NCBI GenBank assembly: GCA_019671135.1
Contig: JAHRHY010000016.1
Coordinates: forward strand, 1,112,501 to 1,176,500
DNA: 64,000 nt
DNA from: Linnemannia hyalina
Lineage: Eukaryota > Mortierellomycota > Mortierellomycetes > Mortierellales > Mortierellaceae
Reading direction: 5' to 3'
The notes below the pieces were generated by a model. That model was given only the letters and a program-made list of their open reading frames with translations. It was not told the origin of the DNA and did not search any database. Positions 1 to 13,100 of the stretch are shown here, piece by piece (the stretch's first letter is position 1; the number at the start of each line of letters is the position of its first letter). Made by a program: the position numbers and the translations under genes.

Positions 1-612
1 TACAAAGTCCTCATTGGCAGCGGTCTCGAGATGGGTGGTGGCGGACTCACGGATCTGTTGATCTAATATGCATTCACAAATGGAAAGAAAAGACGCATTA
101 GCTTTCTCGTTTTTCACCTTTGGTATTACTGGTGGAAGAGATGAAGAGCAAGACCAAGGTTGTGATTGGAGAGTTGTTCTTGTTGTTGTTCTTGATGTTG
201 TTGAATCCAAAGTGTACTCCCTTGCTCACCCCTGCAGAATCCACGTTCCTGGTCATTAGCCAAAACAAAAGGACTACCCAATAGTGTGAAGTGTGAGTGT
301 GTTACGAGTTGTGATGGCCAGTAGCAGGGCCAGAGTGGTCGAAACAAAACAGACAAGGGTAGTATTGAGCGCGCTGTGTTGTTGTTTGCTTGTGATTACA
401 CGATGGTCGTGGTGGGGTGGTGGGTACTTGAGTTTTTACGTTCGAGTTGAAGGTCCTGAAACGCGTCGAAATCCAAGGGAAGGCGAAACGAGAAGTGGCG
501 GTTGATTTCCGAAGTGAGAGAGAGAGTGTGATGAGAGGGAGAGAGGGTAGAAGAAGGAGAAGCACTTACCAGCCGAGAGGGTGTTCAAGAGAATCTCTCC
601 GATTGAAGCCAT
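1..612 (-). CDS. Importin-beta/karyopherin family protein, N-terminal exons (partial)
   Basis: Only the 5' end of a minus-strand gene lies in the window. Exon 1 runs 612-570 (MASIGEILLNTLSA, then one base). The donor is gtaagt at 569. Exon 2 starts at 62 after a ttag acceptor that has an upstream ctaat branch-like motif, and stays open to the window edge. The join gives Asp followed by QQIRESATTHLETAANEDFV. The pattern of a short Leu-rich helix, then LSAD-QQIR, then a second helix ending in NEDF is the signature of the importin-beta N-terminal HEAT repeat, which binds Ran. The family (nuclear transport receptors) is inferred from about 35 residues, so the exact karyopherin cannot be named. 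The intron is about 508 nt, longer than most here. Confidence 0.55.
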
Positions 613-3600
613 TGTGAATGTGATGTGTGTATTTGAGTGTTTTTGAGTGCTCTTGTCGAGGATGGGAGTGAGGAGAATACAAGAGATATAAGGGACGAAG
701 AGTCAAGGATGGAAGGGAGCAAAGGAGGATATGGATGTGAGTGGGAGAGAGAGGGAAGGAGGGAGGGAGGGGAGTTGGGTGATGAGAGGGAGAAAACAAA
801 AGAGAGGAAAAGAGAGAAAAACGAAAAGGAAGAAGAAGAAGAAGAAAAAAACAACAACGAGAAAAAAATTACGAAAGGCAAAGGGCGCACTACACACACG
901 CGGACAGGTGCGAAGAAAGGAATAGAGTAGAGAGAGATGTGAACAGACTCACTACTTGTATTAGCTACTCGCTCTACAAGCAGTCAGCAAAAAAAAGTCA
1001 AAATTCAGAGTCTGGTTGCTTGCGGCACTTGAGGAGGGGAGGGAAGAAACGGTGGCAAAAGGTGTTCTTTTCTTGTATTGTCTAACTCGACTTTTTTTGC
1101 TTTTTGTTTCTTCACACACGACAGCAAACAAAACAAATACTGCCCACGACAAGAAAGAAGGAAAACAAAAGTGTTAGAACATGTGTGTCTTGACAAACTA
1201 CAGCGATCGCATTGAGGTCTAGAAGGCAAAGGTGTCTGTCATTCGACCAAAAAAGGAGTTTCACGCCACCACCTTTTCTTTCAGAGTTCTCTCGTCCGTT
1301 GTTGTTTTTTGCTGTCCGCAGCCATCAAATATCAACCCTTTCTATCCACACACAAACAAGCTTCCACTGTCGCGTCTCCAATGATTCCTTTTCTCTACGA
1401 GGTTGCTTACCTTTTGTTTTCGTGGTTCAGTTGCGGAAGGTTCGTATTATTGGCGAGAGTTGGCGGGTGGAAGGGCTGAGAAGGAAGGACAGGAAAGGAG
1501 GAAGGGGGATGAGCGTGAAATGGACGAAGGGCGACGAATGACAAGAGGAAAAAGAAGAAAACAGAAGAAGGAAGACGGTATTTAAGAACAGAAGGGAAGA
1601 AGAGCGATTACTTGGAGGGTGGACGCCAGACAGACAGACAAAGACATGCTATGCCTCTCTTGCGAACCCCCGGTCATCCACATATCTCTTGTTCTGCATG
1701 TTTGTTCGTTTCATCATAATGTGGTACCTTTATGTTGGTTTACACAGGGCTGGCACGGCAATTTACTCTGCCACGCTCCCTTCTGTCAAACCCCTGGATT
1801 GTTCATGCTGGGCAGAGAGACCCTTAATAACTACTTGGAATAAATTTCGGTGACGTATATGATATATTTTCAACCACCCTTAAAAAAACAGGACGCCATA
1901 CCAACAGAAACAGTAACACTGGACAACCTGGCAGGTCACGACTTCAGGATTAGTCTGATAAGGTGACAAGTTCCCGCAGATGCACCTCTCTGACTACCCA
2001 CTAGCAAACCAACCCTCCAGGAATTCCTTCCTTTATTCTCAACCAACGCACCCTCGCCCCTTCAGGATATGGATAATAACAGTTGGTGACGCTGGAGCAG
2101 TGTAAGGTCTACCTTCCACTGGCACCCCTCAGGAGGACCCTGGAGCTCGCAGGTTGACAGGTGGGCGCACAACAGGTGCGCTCAACGACCAAGAAAGAAA
2201 CCTTTCTCCTACCCACTGATATTTCGCTGGGCGGGCTGAGCCTACATACTACTTCACAAACTCCAACTCTCTTAGCGGTATCAATTGAAAAAAAATGAAA
2301 GCTCATTTGACTTGCAAGAAAGAGCTCAACCCGTCGATGTTGACTGGACCACACTGGATCAACACAATCGAGGCGCAAGTCGACGAAAGTTACTGTTTCA
2401 ACTATATCAAAATAAAGCAACAATGTTGATTTACAAAGTAGAACTCGCATCTCTTTGGAATATTGATAACACTGAAACTGGAACTGGAACTGTTATTAGC
2501 ATTGGCAAGTTGGGCAACTCTTGCAAGTGATAGTCATTGTGGGCCAGGAGCATTGAGATTTTACGGTTGATAGGTTGTTTTTTGTACCCACAGCACATGG
2601 TACCCTCTCCGCAACACCTCCTTCCTTTTGAAGGACAATGCGAAAGCCTGGGCACGATATACCAGACGTTCGTCGTCGGTAACAAGGATCCACGCGATTA
2701 CGCAACATTCTTGATCGCAGGCGAATTCCAGGACGTGGCGAACAGCGTTATGCACTCTGTCCGTTTACTCGAATTGACGCCACCAAATCGTATATTTCAT
2801 TTTTTTCGGTCATGCATCTTGCTCTACAAGTCGTGACCAATTTTTCTTTGACCGAGTTAACTCGATTAAAAGGTTAACTTATTAAACAACCAACCAGTTA
2901 ACCAACCAATTGATCAATTAATGGAATAGCTGATTGACCGATTGATTGACTGATCAAGTATGTCATCATCGTCCCAACTGAATGGTTCAAGCGTGTCCAC
3001 GACGTGCCTTAAAAGAACAGCGCGCTATTTGCACCAGCCTTTGGAAGAACCTATCGATCGAGATGCGAGAAGTGAAAAGAGGAACAGAGGGTGTTTGACT
3101 GTTGTCGTTTCTCCTATGCTCATGTTTGTACTGATAAGGGTGCAGACACAGTAACGAAAAAATTGAGCACCAGATATCCGAAGAAGGGAGAGGACAACAT
3201 GTGTCTTCAAAGCCACACACAAAGGTAGCAACTTGACAGGAGGGGAGGGGTAACTCACATACGCGCCCGCACTTAACTCACGCACAGACATAAGACAGAT
3301 AGACAGACAAGCAGGCAGACTCGCCTGTTTTCCTTTGCGTCTGCTTTTTTTCCTCCTTCCCGGCATAATCACTTCAGACCACCACCACGGAAGTGCCACT
3401 CTTTCTGTTCCTTTTTTTCCTTCCTCACTTCTTGCGTCCGTTGCCGTTTGACTTTTTTTTCTTTGCGCACGGAAAGCGACAAAGAAAAACGCGAAAAATC
3501 AACATGCGAGCAGTCTTCATTTTCTTGGTTCTTTGTGCCATGCACCATTCTCCATTTGTTCTTTGTCGCGCTCGCCCTCACAAAGGAAACAACTATCCCG

Positions 3601-3714
3601 ACAAACGCCTATAAAAACTTTCCCGTGTAACAATACCATGCCCTCACAATCACTATCTCAATCACACAATCTTCGTTATCCTTCTCCACGACGTAAGTCT
3701 CCCTCTTTTCCAAC
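613..3714. other. Intergenic region, no supported gene
   Basis: About 3.1 kb between the importin-type gene (leftward) and the OMA1-like gene (rightward), so it holds both promoters. 640-940 is almost pure purine on the + strand and 3400-3470 is T/C-rich. 2840-2960 is made of short overlapping repeats of ttaac, ccaac and gattga. Short open frames at 2109-2836 show no family I recognise, no start context and no splice-consistent continuation, so I do not call them. A TATA-like or other defined promoter element was not convincing. Confidence 0.6.
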
Positions 3715-5702
3715 ATGCTCCTTCAGTCGATTGGCCGACTCGCAAGACTGACAACTCGCCTTACCACAAGACCGTCTTTTCTTCTTCAACCTTCTTCCAC
3801 TCTTGCTGGTATCACCATCAACTCGATCAAGAAGGTAGAATCTCCTACTCCTTCTTCCGTACTCCGAGCGCTCCATTATCAGCGACAGCTTCCCCTATCC
3901 GCCACAAGCCTCCGACCATCACCAACCAAGCCCACCGCCGCCTTCTTCCACTCCTCGCGTCAAGCCCAAGCCGCTTCATCCATAATCCCAGAAACACTAC
4001 TGGCGCTCAAGACTCTCCAGGGTGAAGCGCTCCTAATCCCTGCAATCGCAGCCTCTTACACCCTCGCGTACCTTAATTTCGGGCGAGAGCGGTTCTCGAA
4101 CACCCCCAAACCGATTTCGAAGATCTTTCATATGGGGAGATGGGTGCTGCGGTGGTCGCCGGTTGGGTTGGTGGTGGTTATGTTTTTGGTGGCACTGGAA
4201 CCGGCACCGAATACTGGACGGTGGAGATTGTTTTTTTGGACCAAGGATACAGCCCCTGGAAGTGATATTGGTGCTGTTGGGAACGAGGATGCCAGCACCG
4301 TCTCTAGCCCCGCCGCTGCCGCCGCCAATTCTTTTTCATCATCGCCATCATCGCCATCATCGCCAGTGCGGCCACCAGAACCCGAGGTCGTATTATTGAC
4401 TGCCAACGAGAACCGGGAGCTACCTCATGTGGAGGAGGAAGGTCAAGCACAGGTTGCCAGTCAGCTTTTACAAGAACTGAAGGACAACAGTCTCATCGTC
4501 GAGGATCTAGACAACAAGGCCCTACAACTCGTCAACCACATCTTCAAAAACCTCCTCGATGGCGCCGTAGATGACGATGGCAACCACTTAAAGCCCTACC
4601 TCAAGGACACCATCCCTCTCGGTTCTCGCCTTCCTAGTACCACCGCGTCCTTTTGGAGTATGGATATCCCTAGACCCAAGGACAAGGACTCCTCGAGATT
4701 CGGAAAGCGACCATTCAGGGTTCACGTCTCTAAGGACAAGGGCCAACAGGCGTCTGCGGACGGGTTCCGCAATATTGTGATTGAACAGGATCTGGTGCAG
4801 GCTGTTGGGTATGATGAGGATATGGTTGCTGCAGTTTTGGCGCATGAGTTGGCGCATGCTACGCAGGATCATGTTCATGAGCGGGTTTCTTTCCAAACTG
4901 CTATTGTTAATGCTGGAAGTAAGTCTTTGTCGCTTGTTCTTTGCTGGTGTGGGTGGGTGAAAAAAAAACTATAATGGTGTACGGAGCGCGTTTAGGTTCT
5001 CTAGGGTCTATGTCGATCAACAAAACAAATCAAGCTCACAAGAAATGTATTCCATCTCTTCAACCTCCTCCTCCTCCTCCTCCTCCTCTTCTATCCTACT
5101 CAACCAACAAAACAGTCGTACTACTAGGACACTCTTGGCCAGCACTCTCAACTCTCGGCCCATTCATCACCCTCGTCCTCCCCAACATTGTCCTCCAAAC
5201 CCTCTACCCGCCCCTCACAAACATCTCCTCCCGCGCCTGTGAAAAAGAAGCCGACCTCCTCTCTCTCGAAATCTTGGCCCGTGCAGGGTACGACCCCATT
5301 GCTGCTGCCCGGGTGCAGAAACTTTTTGCAGAGTCGAAGGAGGAGCCGTTGTTGGTCAAGGTTATACGCTGTACGACTCTTACGCAGAAGAAGGCGCTGT
5401 TTGATGGTGTGGATGTGAAGAGAAGCGATGATGGTAGGGTAGGAAGGAGGAATGGTAAGGGGGAGAAGAAGGAGATGGATCCGATAGAGAGGCAAGATGA
5501 GTTGTTGAAGAAGTATGGCGAACGGAAGTGGTGGGAGGGTGCTCATCCAGAGGGGAGGGATCGACTCGAGTACTTATTGATGGCCATGTATCCGGTGCGG
5601 CAGGCGTTTTGGGCGAATGAGAGGGCGAGGAGGGTGCCTGTTAGGCGGTTCAGATATCGCCCTTCGTCACCCGTTTTGGCTTTGGTGTCTTTGGACAAGT
5701 AG
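3715..5702 (+). CDS. OMA1: OMA1-like mitochondrial M48 metalloprotease
   Basis: Two exons, 3715-4918 and 5116-5702 (phase 1 join, donor gtaagt, acceptor aaacag), give 596 aa. The first 35 residues (MLLQSIGRLARLTTRLTTR...) are Arg/Leu/Ser-rich without acids, as in a mitochondrial presequence. A hydrophobic segment near residues 144-160 is a likely inner-membrane anchor. The zinc site HELAH is at about 377-381. The third ligand region ISSRACEKEADLLSLEIL lies at about 437-455, as in OMA1, the stress-activated inner-membrane protease that cleaves OPA1/Mgm1-type substrates in the family. The usual NAFVLPGG strand before HEXXH is replaced by an unrelated stretch (QASADGFRNIVI), and a Ser/Pro-rich insert occupies about 200-225, so this is a divergent member. 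The intron (4919-5115) contains a ctcctc repeat. Family call is firm, exact orthology less so. Confidence 0.82.
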
Positions 5703-6024
5703 ATTTTTTGTAACGGTCTGTGGGTGAGTATGCTTTTATGTTATGGCATTAAGGCGTTTATTTAGAGTGGGGAGAGTTCCTTGACATAAGATAGTAATGA
5801 AAGATGGACATATTCGTAGCGAGTAACGATGGAGGAAATAACAAACGTGCATGAAGAAATAATAACAGAGAAGAGGGGTATCATCATCATCCAAGAACAG
5901 GAACTGCCCAGGAGGTACAAAAGAAAACAAAACATGAAAGGAAAAGAAGGGAGGGAGGCATTAACAAAAAATAAACAAAAGGAAAGAAACAAAGAACTAA
6001 ATGGCACCAGCTCGTCGTCTGTTT
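5703..6024. other. Convergent 3' intergenic spacer
   Basis: 322 bp between the stop codons of the OMA1-like gene (+) and the C1-THF synthase gene (-). It must hold both 3' UTRs. It is A-rich toward 5820-6000 on the + strand. No ORF or repeat of note. Confidence 0.7.
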
Positions 6025-9000
6025 TTAAAAGAGTCCGACGACGCGGCCGGTGTCAAAGTCAATGTCAATGTCATAAAATGAAGGTCGTGTCGGGAGACCA
6101 GGCATGGTTGGCATGTTTCCGATCAAGGGGTACAAGAACCCGGCTCCAACCGATGCACGGATGTCTCGGATGGGGAGACGGAATCCTGTGGGTACACCCT
6201 TCTTTGTAGGGTCGTGGGACAGCGACAGGTGGGTCTTGGCCATACAGATGGGGAGACCTGCGAATCCCTGGCGTGTGTAGGTCGAGATCTTTTCCTGGGC
6301 TTCTTTGGAGAGGTCGATACCGTCGGCGCCGTACATCTCGCGAGCGATGGTCTCGATCTTGGACTCGATGCTGTCCTGGACGTCGTAGAGGTACTTGAAG
6401 TCCTGGGGTTTGTCACAGGCCTTAACGACAGCGTGGCCTAGATCCACGGCACCTAGACCTCCCTTGGCCCAGTTGTCGCAGGGGACAGCGTCAGATGCAC
6501 CAGCCTCGATCGCCAGCTTGCGGATGAGAGCCATCTCGGCATCGGTGTCGGAGGTAAACTTGTTGATCGCCACCACAACGGGCACGCCAAACTTCTTGGC
6601 GTTCTGAATGTGCTTGGTTAGGTTGGCACAGCCGGCCTCGAGCATTGACAGGTTCTCATTCAGGTAGACCTCGGGCAAGGGCTTTCCAGGGACGACGTCG
6701 GGTCCACCGCCGTGCATCTTAAGGGCTTTGACAGTTGCAACAAGAACAACGGCGTTGGGGACAAGGTTGCTGACACGGCACTTGATATCAAAGAACTTCT
6801 CCATTCCAATATCAGCACCGAACCCAGCCTCGGTCACGACATAGCCCATCTGACTCGCATCCGTGCCAGGCTCAACACCAGCCAACTTGAGTGCAATCCT
6901 GTCAGCAATCACCGAGCTGTTTCCATGAGCAATATTGGCGAAAGGTCCAGCATGAACAAAGACAGGTGTACCCTCCAAAGTCTGCATCAAGTTGGGCTTA
7001 ATTGCATCCTTCATCAACACCGTCAAAGCGCCACCAATTCCAATATCATCCGCCGTCACAGGGTGACCCGCTCGGTTGCTTGCTACAACCATCCTACCCA
7101 ATCTCTGTCGCATATCCTTCAGATCTGCACTCAGAGCCAAGACCGCCATGACCTCAGACGCGACAGCAATATCGAATCCCGTCATCCGTTCATGGCCCTG
7201 TTCAGTAGGACTACGGCCGACTTCGATTTTGCGCAAGAACCGATCGTTGGTGTCCATGACGCGCTGCCAGGTGATGGTAGCTGGGTCAATGTCGAGACGG
7301 ACGAACTTGGAGATCTCTTCGGGGGTCAGCTCCTCGGGTGTGGTTTTGTGGATGCCTAGACGGTACAGGCGGTCGAGCATCACTGGTGCGAATCTGCGCT
7401 GTCCCTTCTTCTTTGGGCACAAACGGTTGAATAACATCTATTGACATGAGAAAAAGTAAACAATTAGTACTCAGGCCAGTAACTTTATGACGAGGGAATG
7501 GTTGACATTGAAAATGAATAAAAAATGCAATGAGTCCTTACAGCATCGGTGGCGCTGGTCTCGTGGAACATACGCGCATCAATGGCAGCGGCAAGCAAGT
7601 TGTTGGCAGCAGTGACTGCATGGATATCACCCGTCAAGTGCAGGTTGAACTCGTCCATGGGGATGATCTGCGAGTACCCTCCTCCAGCTGCACCACCCTT
7701 GATACCAAAAGTGGGACCTTGCGATGGCTGACGGACACAACCAAATGCAATCTTGTCCAAATGCGCTCCAAGGGCTTGGACGAGTCCAACAACGGTGGTC
7801 GATTTGCCCTCGCCGAGAGGGGTGGGTGTGATACCCGTCACGACCACGTAGCGACCGTTCTGTCGGTGTTCTAGACGCTTGAGGACATCAGGGTCGACCT
7901 TGGCCTTGTACTTGCCATACAGTTCAAACTAAATAAAGATAAATGAAATGTTAGACTTATGCTGGTGACACACAAAAATAAATCAATAACAAAGCGAAGG
8001 AAAAATGTACCTCATCAACGCCGAGTCCAATCTCCTCGGCCACCTGCTTAATGTTCTTGGGCTGCTGACCCAGCGCAATATCAATATCGCTAGGTACAGG
8101 GGTCTTGAGCTCCAAGTGCAAGGGCGTGATCTTCGTCAGCGCAGCACCAGTCTCATGTTGAGCCTGCCAGAAGCGACGGGCAGAGAGAAGAGTGTTCTCC
8201 ATCAACATGGCAACAGTCATGGGGCCGACGCCGCCGGGGACAGCGGTAATGTGACCAGCAACATGTTGTGCCTTTGAGAACTCGACATCTCCCACAAGAC
8301 GGACACCACTCTTCTTGGTCAGGTCGGGCTGGGCGTTGATGCCGACATCGATGACGACTGCGCCCTTTTTGAGCCACTCGCCCTTGATCAGTTCTGCTTT
8401 GCCTGCAGCAACCACGAGGATGTCTGCCGTCTTGACCTAGAGCATCATGAAAGTAAGAGATGGAGAGAAAGTTAGTGAACCGAATGACAGTGTGAACGCA
8501 TGTGTTCTTTAACACCCACAAATCATCTAGATATACTTACAGTCTCGGCAAGGTTCTTGGTCTTGTCGTGGCAAAGAGTGACAGTGGCGTTGCTCTTGTT
8601 CAAAAGGTGAAAGGTTGGAGCACCCTACAGAGAAAAAAAAACGAGGGGAGATCGACTCACGGTTGGGAAATTTTTCTACTTGCTCACAAGGGATAAGAAA
8701 TACAAAAGATAAGGTACTTACAACGACATCACTGCGTCCAACAACGACGGCAGTCTTGCCTTCGATCTCGATGCCGGTGGAGCGAATGAGCTCAAGAACG
8801 CCCTTGGGAGTACAGGGGACAAAGTCGGGCATGGTTGACAACTTGGCCAGGCGACCAATGTTGGTGGTGTGGAATCTATTTGCGTTACAAAATAAGGAAT
8901 GGATGGCCATTAGTAAAAAAATAAATATTCAAACTTTGGATCATGGACTCTGCGCATAGAAGAAAAAACGGAGAAAAAGTCAAAACGACAACATACCCGT

Positions 9001-10133
9001 CGACATCCTTGATGGGGTCAATGGCCTCGGTAACAACCTTGGCATCGATGTGAGGAGGGAGAGGGAGTTGGACAAGAATACCGTGGAGGGTCGGGTCAGC
9101 GTTAAGTTTCTCGATGGTGGCGAGGACATCCTTAAGGGAGGTGGTGTCGGGCATGTGGTGTTCGGTGTACTCGATGCCGGCCTGTTTGCAGGTCTTCTTC
9201 TTCATGGCGACATAGACGTTCGAGTCCTCCTTCTCTCCGAGCTGGACAATGGCGAGGCGGGGCTGGAACAAGGGGTTCTCTGCCTTGAATGTTGCGATCT
9301 CGTTCTTGACGTTCTTCACGATCGCTCTTTAGAAAGATGGAAAGGAAAAAAAAGAGGGTGTTATTCCCTGAAGGTCACATCCACTCACCCAAACAGCAAC
9401 AACACATTGATGCAACTCTGTCGGCCTGGGTTTTGATAAATTAATTTGAAACGAAGAAAGTACTTTGATCAGTAAAGAATGAAACTTACTTTGCGATAGC
9501 CTTGCCATCAATCACCTTGGCACCAGTCAGCTCCTTGCCCTTCATCAACATCAACTCGGGGCTCAACTCCAGAGGTTTGATCTCGCCCATCGCCTCCTCC
9601 AAGGTCATCACCTTCTTGCTGTTGTTGCTGTTGTAGCGACCCTGCAGAATCCCGTCCGACAGAATCCCGCCCTCCTCCGTTCCAGGTCCTGCAGTCGAAT
9701 TTCTCTTCAAAGGGTCTTTCCCAAGCACGCCTTCTGCAAGCTCATCCACTGCTCGGCTCTGATAAGCAACCGCAAGGGATTGAAATCCGCGCTGCTGGAG
9801 AAAAGGGCGTTGCTGCTGAAGGGTGGTCGATGCATAAATGCGGGAGGAATTGCCAAAGAGTGAGGAGGCGCTGTTGCAGCCGTTGGTTAAGGAGGTGGCG
9901 TTGCGTAGAGGAAGGCTCTGCTTGCAGTTGTTGGTCGAGAGGTATCGTCGAAGGGTCGTTGGGCGTGATGCTGTTCTGGTGAGTGACCTTCCTATTGCGG
10001 AGGCTGAGGATCCAATGGTAGTTGTCACCGAGGAGGGGTTGCTGTTGCTAGTTTTGTGGATGAGTAATCTATGAGAGGCGTCCAGACACAGTGCTGTGCT
10101 AGAGCCCGATGGCTTGTGCGCGATTCTAATCAT
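6025..10133 (-). CDS. MIS1: Trifunctional C1-tetrahydrofolate synthase, mitochondrial form
   Basis: Seven exons: 10133-9490, 9326-8997, 8875-8722, 8624-8541, 8436-8011, 7928-7542 and 7437-6025. All joins keep frame and the product is 1145 aa. It interconverts 5,10-methylene-, methenyl- and 10-formyl-THF and ligates formate to THF. The dehydrogenase/cyclohydrolase domain spans about 200-500, with the catalytic Tyr/Lys pair in NVYVAMKKK (Y253, K257), the motif DGFHTTNIG and the Rossmann segment [14 protein letters not shown]. The formyl-THF ligase domain starts near 547, with the ATP loop PTPLGEGKS at 581-589. The N-terminus carries a basic, Ser-rich extension of about 195 residues (with RRYLSTN near 65), so I infer mitochondrial import like yeast Mis1. 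Such an extension is long for the family. A downstream Met could give a cytosolic form. Confidence 0.93.
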
Positions 10134-13100
10134 GGTCTATGATGAGGGAGATCGCGAGAGCTTTGACTGGAATGGTCTTTTTCTTTGTTACAGAGATTTC
10201 TGTGGAGAGGATGGCAATAGTAGGAGATGTAATGGTAGGAAGAACGTATGGGTTGATGGGGTGGTAGATGTGGATCGGGTAAAATGCGAGCGTGCACGGG
10301 GTATTTGTGTGAGGCGTTCCGAAGTAGGAGTTCACAAAGAGAGAGAGAGAGAGATGTGAAATTTGGTTTAGTGTGTGCGATGTAGTGAATGTGTTTGAAT
10401 CGGTGTAGATGATGTGTATGTGTGAGACAGAGATGGGTGGAGTGGAGAGGAATAAGGTGAAATAGGGTGAGAGGACGAGAAAGATGGATGTGTGGATGTG
10501 TGTATGTATAATAAGTGTGATAATTGTAGAGGAGAAGGGAAAGGGAGAAGGGAGCAGAGAGGGAGAGAGAGAAAGAGAAAGATAAAGATAAAGTTTGTTA
10601 GCCAAGGGGGTGGTAAAAGACGCACAGACGGAAGGACGCAAAGACAGACAGACGGGAGTTGATGTGTTGGTGATGCTCCGTACCTTATTTTATGGGTAAA
10701 CGCGTTTGTTGGAATGAGTGAGAGAAGATGAAGAAGAAGAGATAAAGGAAGAAGAGAATGTGGAACGGTGGCTGTGCGATGCTGTGCTGTATGATGCTAT
10801 GCTATGCTTGTTGGACGCTCCTTCCCGTGGGTTATGTCGGATAGCGCGTGAATGTGTTTGATGGTTGGTGATGTGTGCTGGATGGATAAAGTAGAAGCAG
10901 AAGATAAGGAAAGGTAAAGGGATGAATGGATGACTGAATGAATGGATGTATGCGTGAAAGTGAGTGAGTTAAATGAATGCGTGAAAGTGAGTGCCGCTTT
11001 TGGGGTGCGTGTAAATGGGGAATGCGGGATCAGGAACCAGTTGTTGGAGGTTAAAGCCAAAGGAATGTCAGTCGTGAAAAGGACAGATGCTGTGGATGAT
11101 GATGTGTAAGAGAAAGAGAGAGGAAGGAGGGAAAGAGAAAGAAAAAAGAGAGAAAGAGTAACGGGAGGGAGGAGGAGGGAGGAGAAGGGTTTTTAAAAGA
11201 GAGAGACAAGAGAGAAAAGACGTTAAAAAGAAAAGTTCGTGATATTCGTAATCGAGTAGCGCCCTTATATTTTGGAATCGTCAAAAAAATGATAAGGATA
11301 GCGACTGAGGTTTGGTCATGAAAATGGATGAAGGATGAACGAAGGAGGAGGGATGAAGGCGAGGAAAGAAGGAAGGAAGAGGGAAAGAGGAGGAAGAGGG
11401 AACGCGAAGATGAGGGGAAAAAGGGCAAAGGAAGGAAAGGAGGGTAAAGGAAGACAAAGAGAAAAAAAAGTCAAGAAAAGGAAAAAGCGAAAAGAGGGAA
11501 GAGGGCGGAAAAAAAAGAGGGAAGAGAGAAGTGCAAAGTGAGGGAGGGAGGGAAACGAGGGACACGAGAGACACGATGGGGAGAGGGAAAACTTGAGCAG
11601 AAAAACAGGCATGCAGAGAGACCAAGATGTTTCATGGCAATAAAGTTGAACACAGATACAGATGCGAACAAAGGAGAGAGGGAGAGAAGACATACACCCG
11701 ATGGGGACTGCAAAAGTAATATGGATGGGGATAATGCGGAGGGGAGAACAAAATGAGAGAGGATAATATAAAAAAAGGGATAAATAGCAATAATAACACA
11801 GATATGAATTGTAAGATTGACAGTGCAGGAGGAGAAGTAGAGAGAGGATGAAGGATGGACGATGAAAGAAGGGGGAGGGTTCAGCAGCAGCAGCGATGGA
11901 TACTAACAATTAGCAACATACTGAGTGCTGCAGCTTGACCTTGTAAACTATGAACGATTTCATGAGAACACTGAGTTGAATCGACTGAAAAAGAGTAAGG
12001 TCAGTATTAGCGGTAAATGAGCATATGTGGAGAAAGGGAAGGGAAGGAGGCAGGACAAAGGGAGGGAGAGAGAGCAAAGAGTGAAAGGTCGATATTTGTT
12101 AGAAAGGAAGGAATGAATTGAAAGAAAAAAGTAAGAATATGTTGGTGTTTCGCCTTGGAATAGCACCCAACTTTTTCCCATGGCATTAGGACGGGGCTAC
12201 AGATGGGGACAAGAAAAACAGACAACAAAAGGGATGGGAAGAGGGGAAACAAACCAGATGTGTTCAAGTCATCGTGCTAAAGTTGTAACACAAGCTGCTG
12301 GCTACTTACAGCTAATGCCGTAGAGCGTTCCTCGACCAGCAATCTTCTCTTCTTCCTTGAGATCTCTCTCGTTCACTCATTGAATAATTGGACGATGGCA
12401 TTCTCCCTCGCTCAGTCATCTTCCTCAAGAAAAACCTTCTCTTTCGAGGGAAGTATATTTCTCTTTCTCTGTGTTTGTATGGCATGTACTCTCTGTCGTC
12501 CTATTACTCCTGTTGTGCTTTTTATACATTACGACTCTCTGAGCTTCCGGACTATCTCAATGGACCCATTGACGAACGAACAATCTGTGCTATTCTTTTT
12601 GCCGACGATCGAAATCATCCCAGATCGACAACACAAGTGCATCCCTCCTACGCCATTCTCTCAAAACCCCTTCTTCCTCTCCTGGCCCCCACTCTCCCTC
12701 AAGCCACTCTCTTCTTTTTTCTTGCTTGCCTTTCTTCTTTCTCCCTCCTTCCCGTCCCCCCCCCCCCCCTCCTCTTTCTCTCTCTCTCTCTCTCTCTTTA
12801 TTACCCGTAGTCCGTGTTCATAGAGATACGCTATTTGCTTAGAGGCATAGATTCCAGTAGACCCGGACCTTTTCTTCGGCAAAAGAGTACAATACAAATA
12901 TACTTTTTGCCCATCCGGATGTCCAAATTACCCATTTCTGTTCGTTTACTCAAGGTACACTTGCACTGCCTGCTGCGTAGAGAAGAATGCGAGAGGGGAA
13001 AGAAAGAGGAAATAGAGAAGAGATAATGAGCAGGCCCAAGACAAAGATACGAGAAATGTTATTATCGGAAAAAGGGGACACAAAGGGAAAGATGGATATA

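Noticed and set aside
566..930. Long open frames on both strands rich in Ser/Phe/Leu or Arg/Glu/Lys
   Set aside because: They are translations of polypurine/polypyrimidine DNA upstream of the importin-type gene, and the first 43-nt exon of that gene overlaps them.
2109..2836. Overlapping frames of 80-113 codons
   Set aside because: No domain, no consistent splice partners and opposite-strand overlap. Possible old gene debris, but I cannot name it.
6712..7359. 215-codon + strand frame inside the C1-THF synthase gene
   Set aside because: Antisense shadow of the GC-rich formyl-THF ligase exon; no independent signal.
11316..11909. 197-codon minus-strand frame
   Set aside because: Phe/Leu/Ser/Pro-only composition follows from ggaag/gaga repeats on the + strand.
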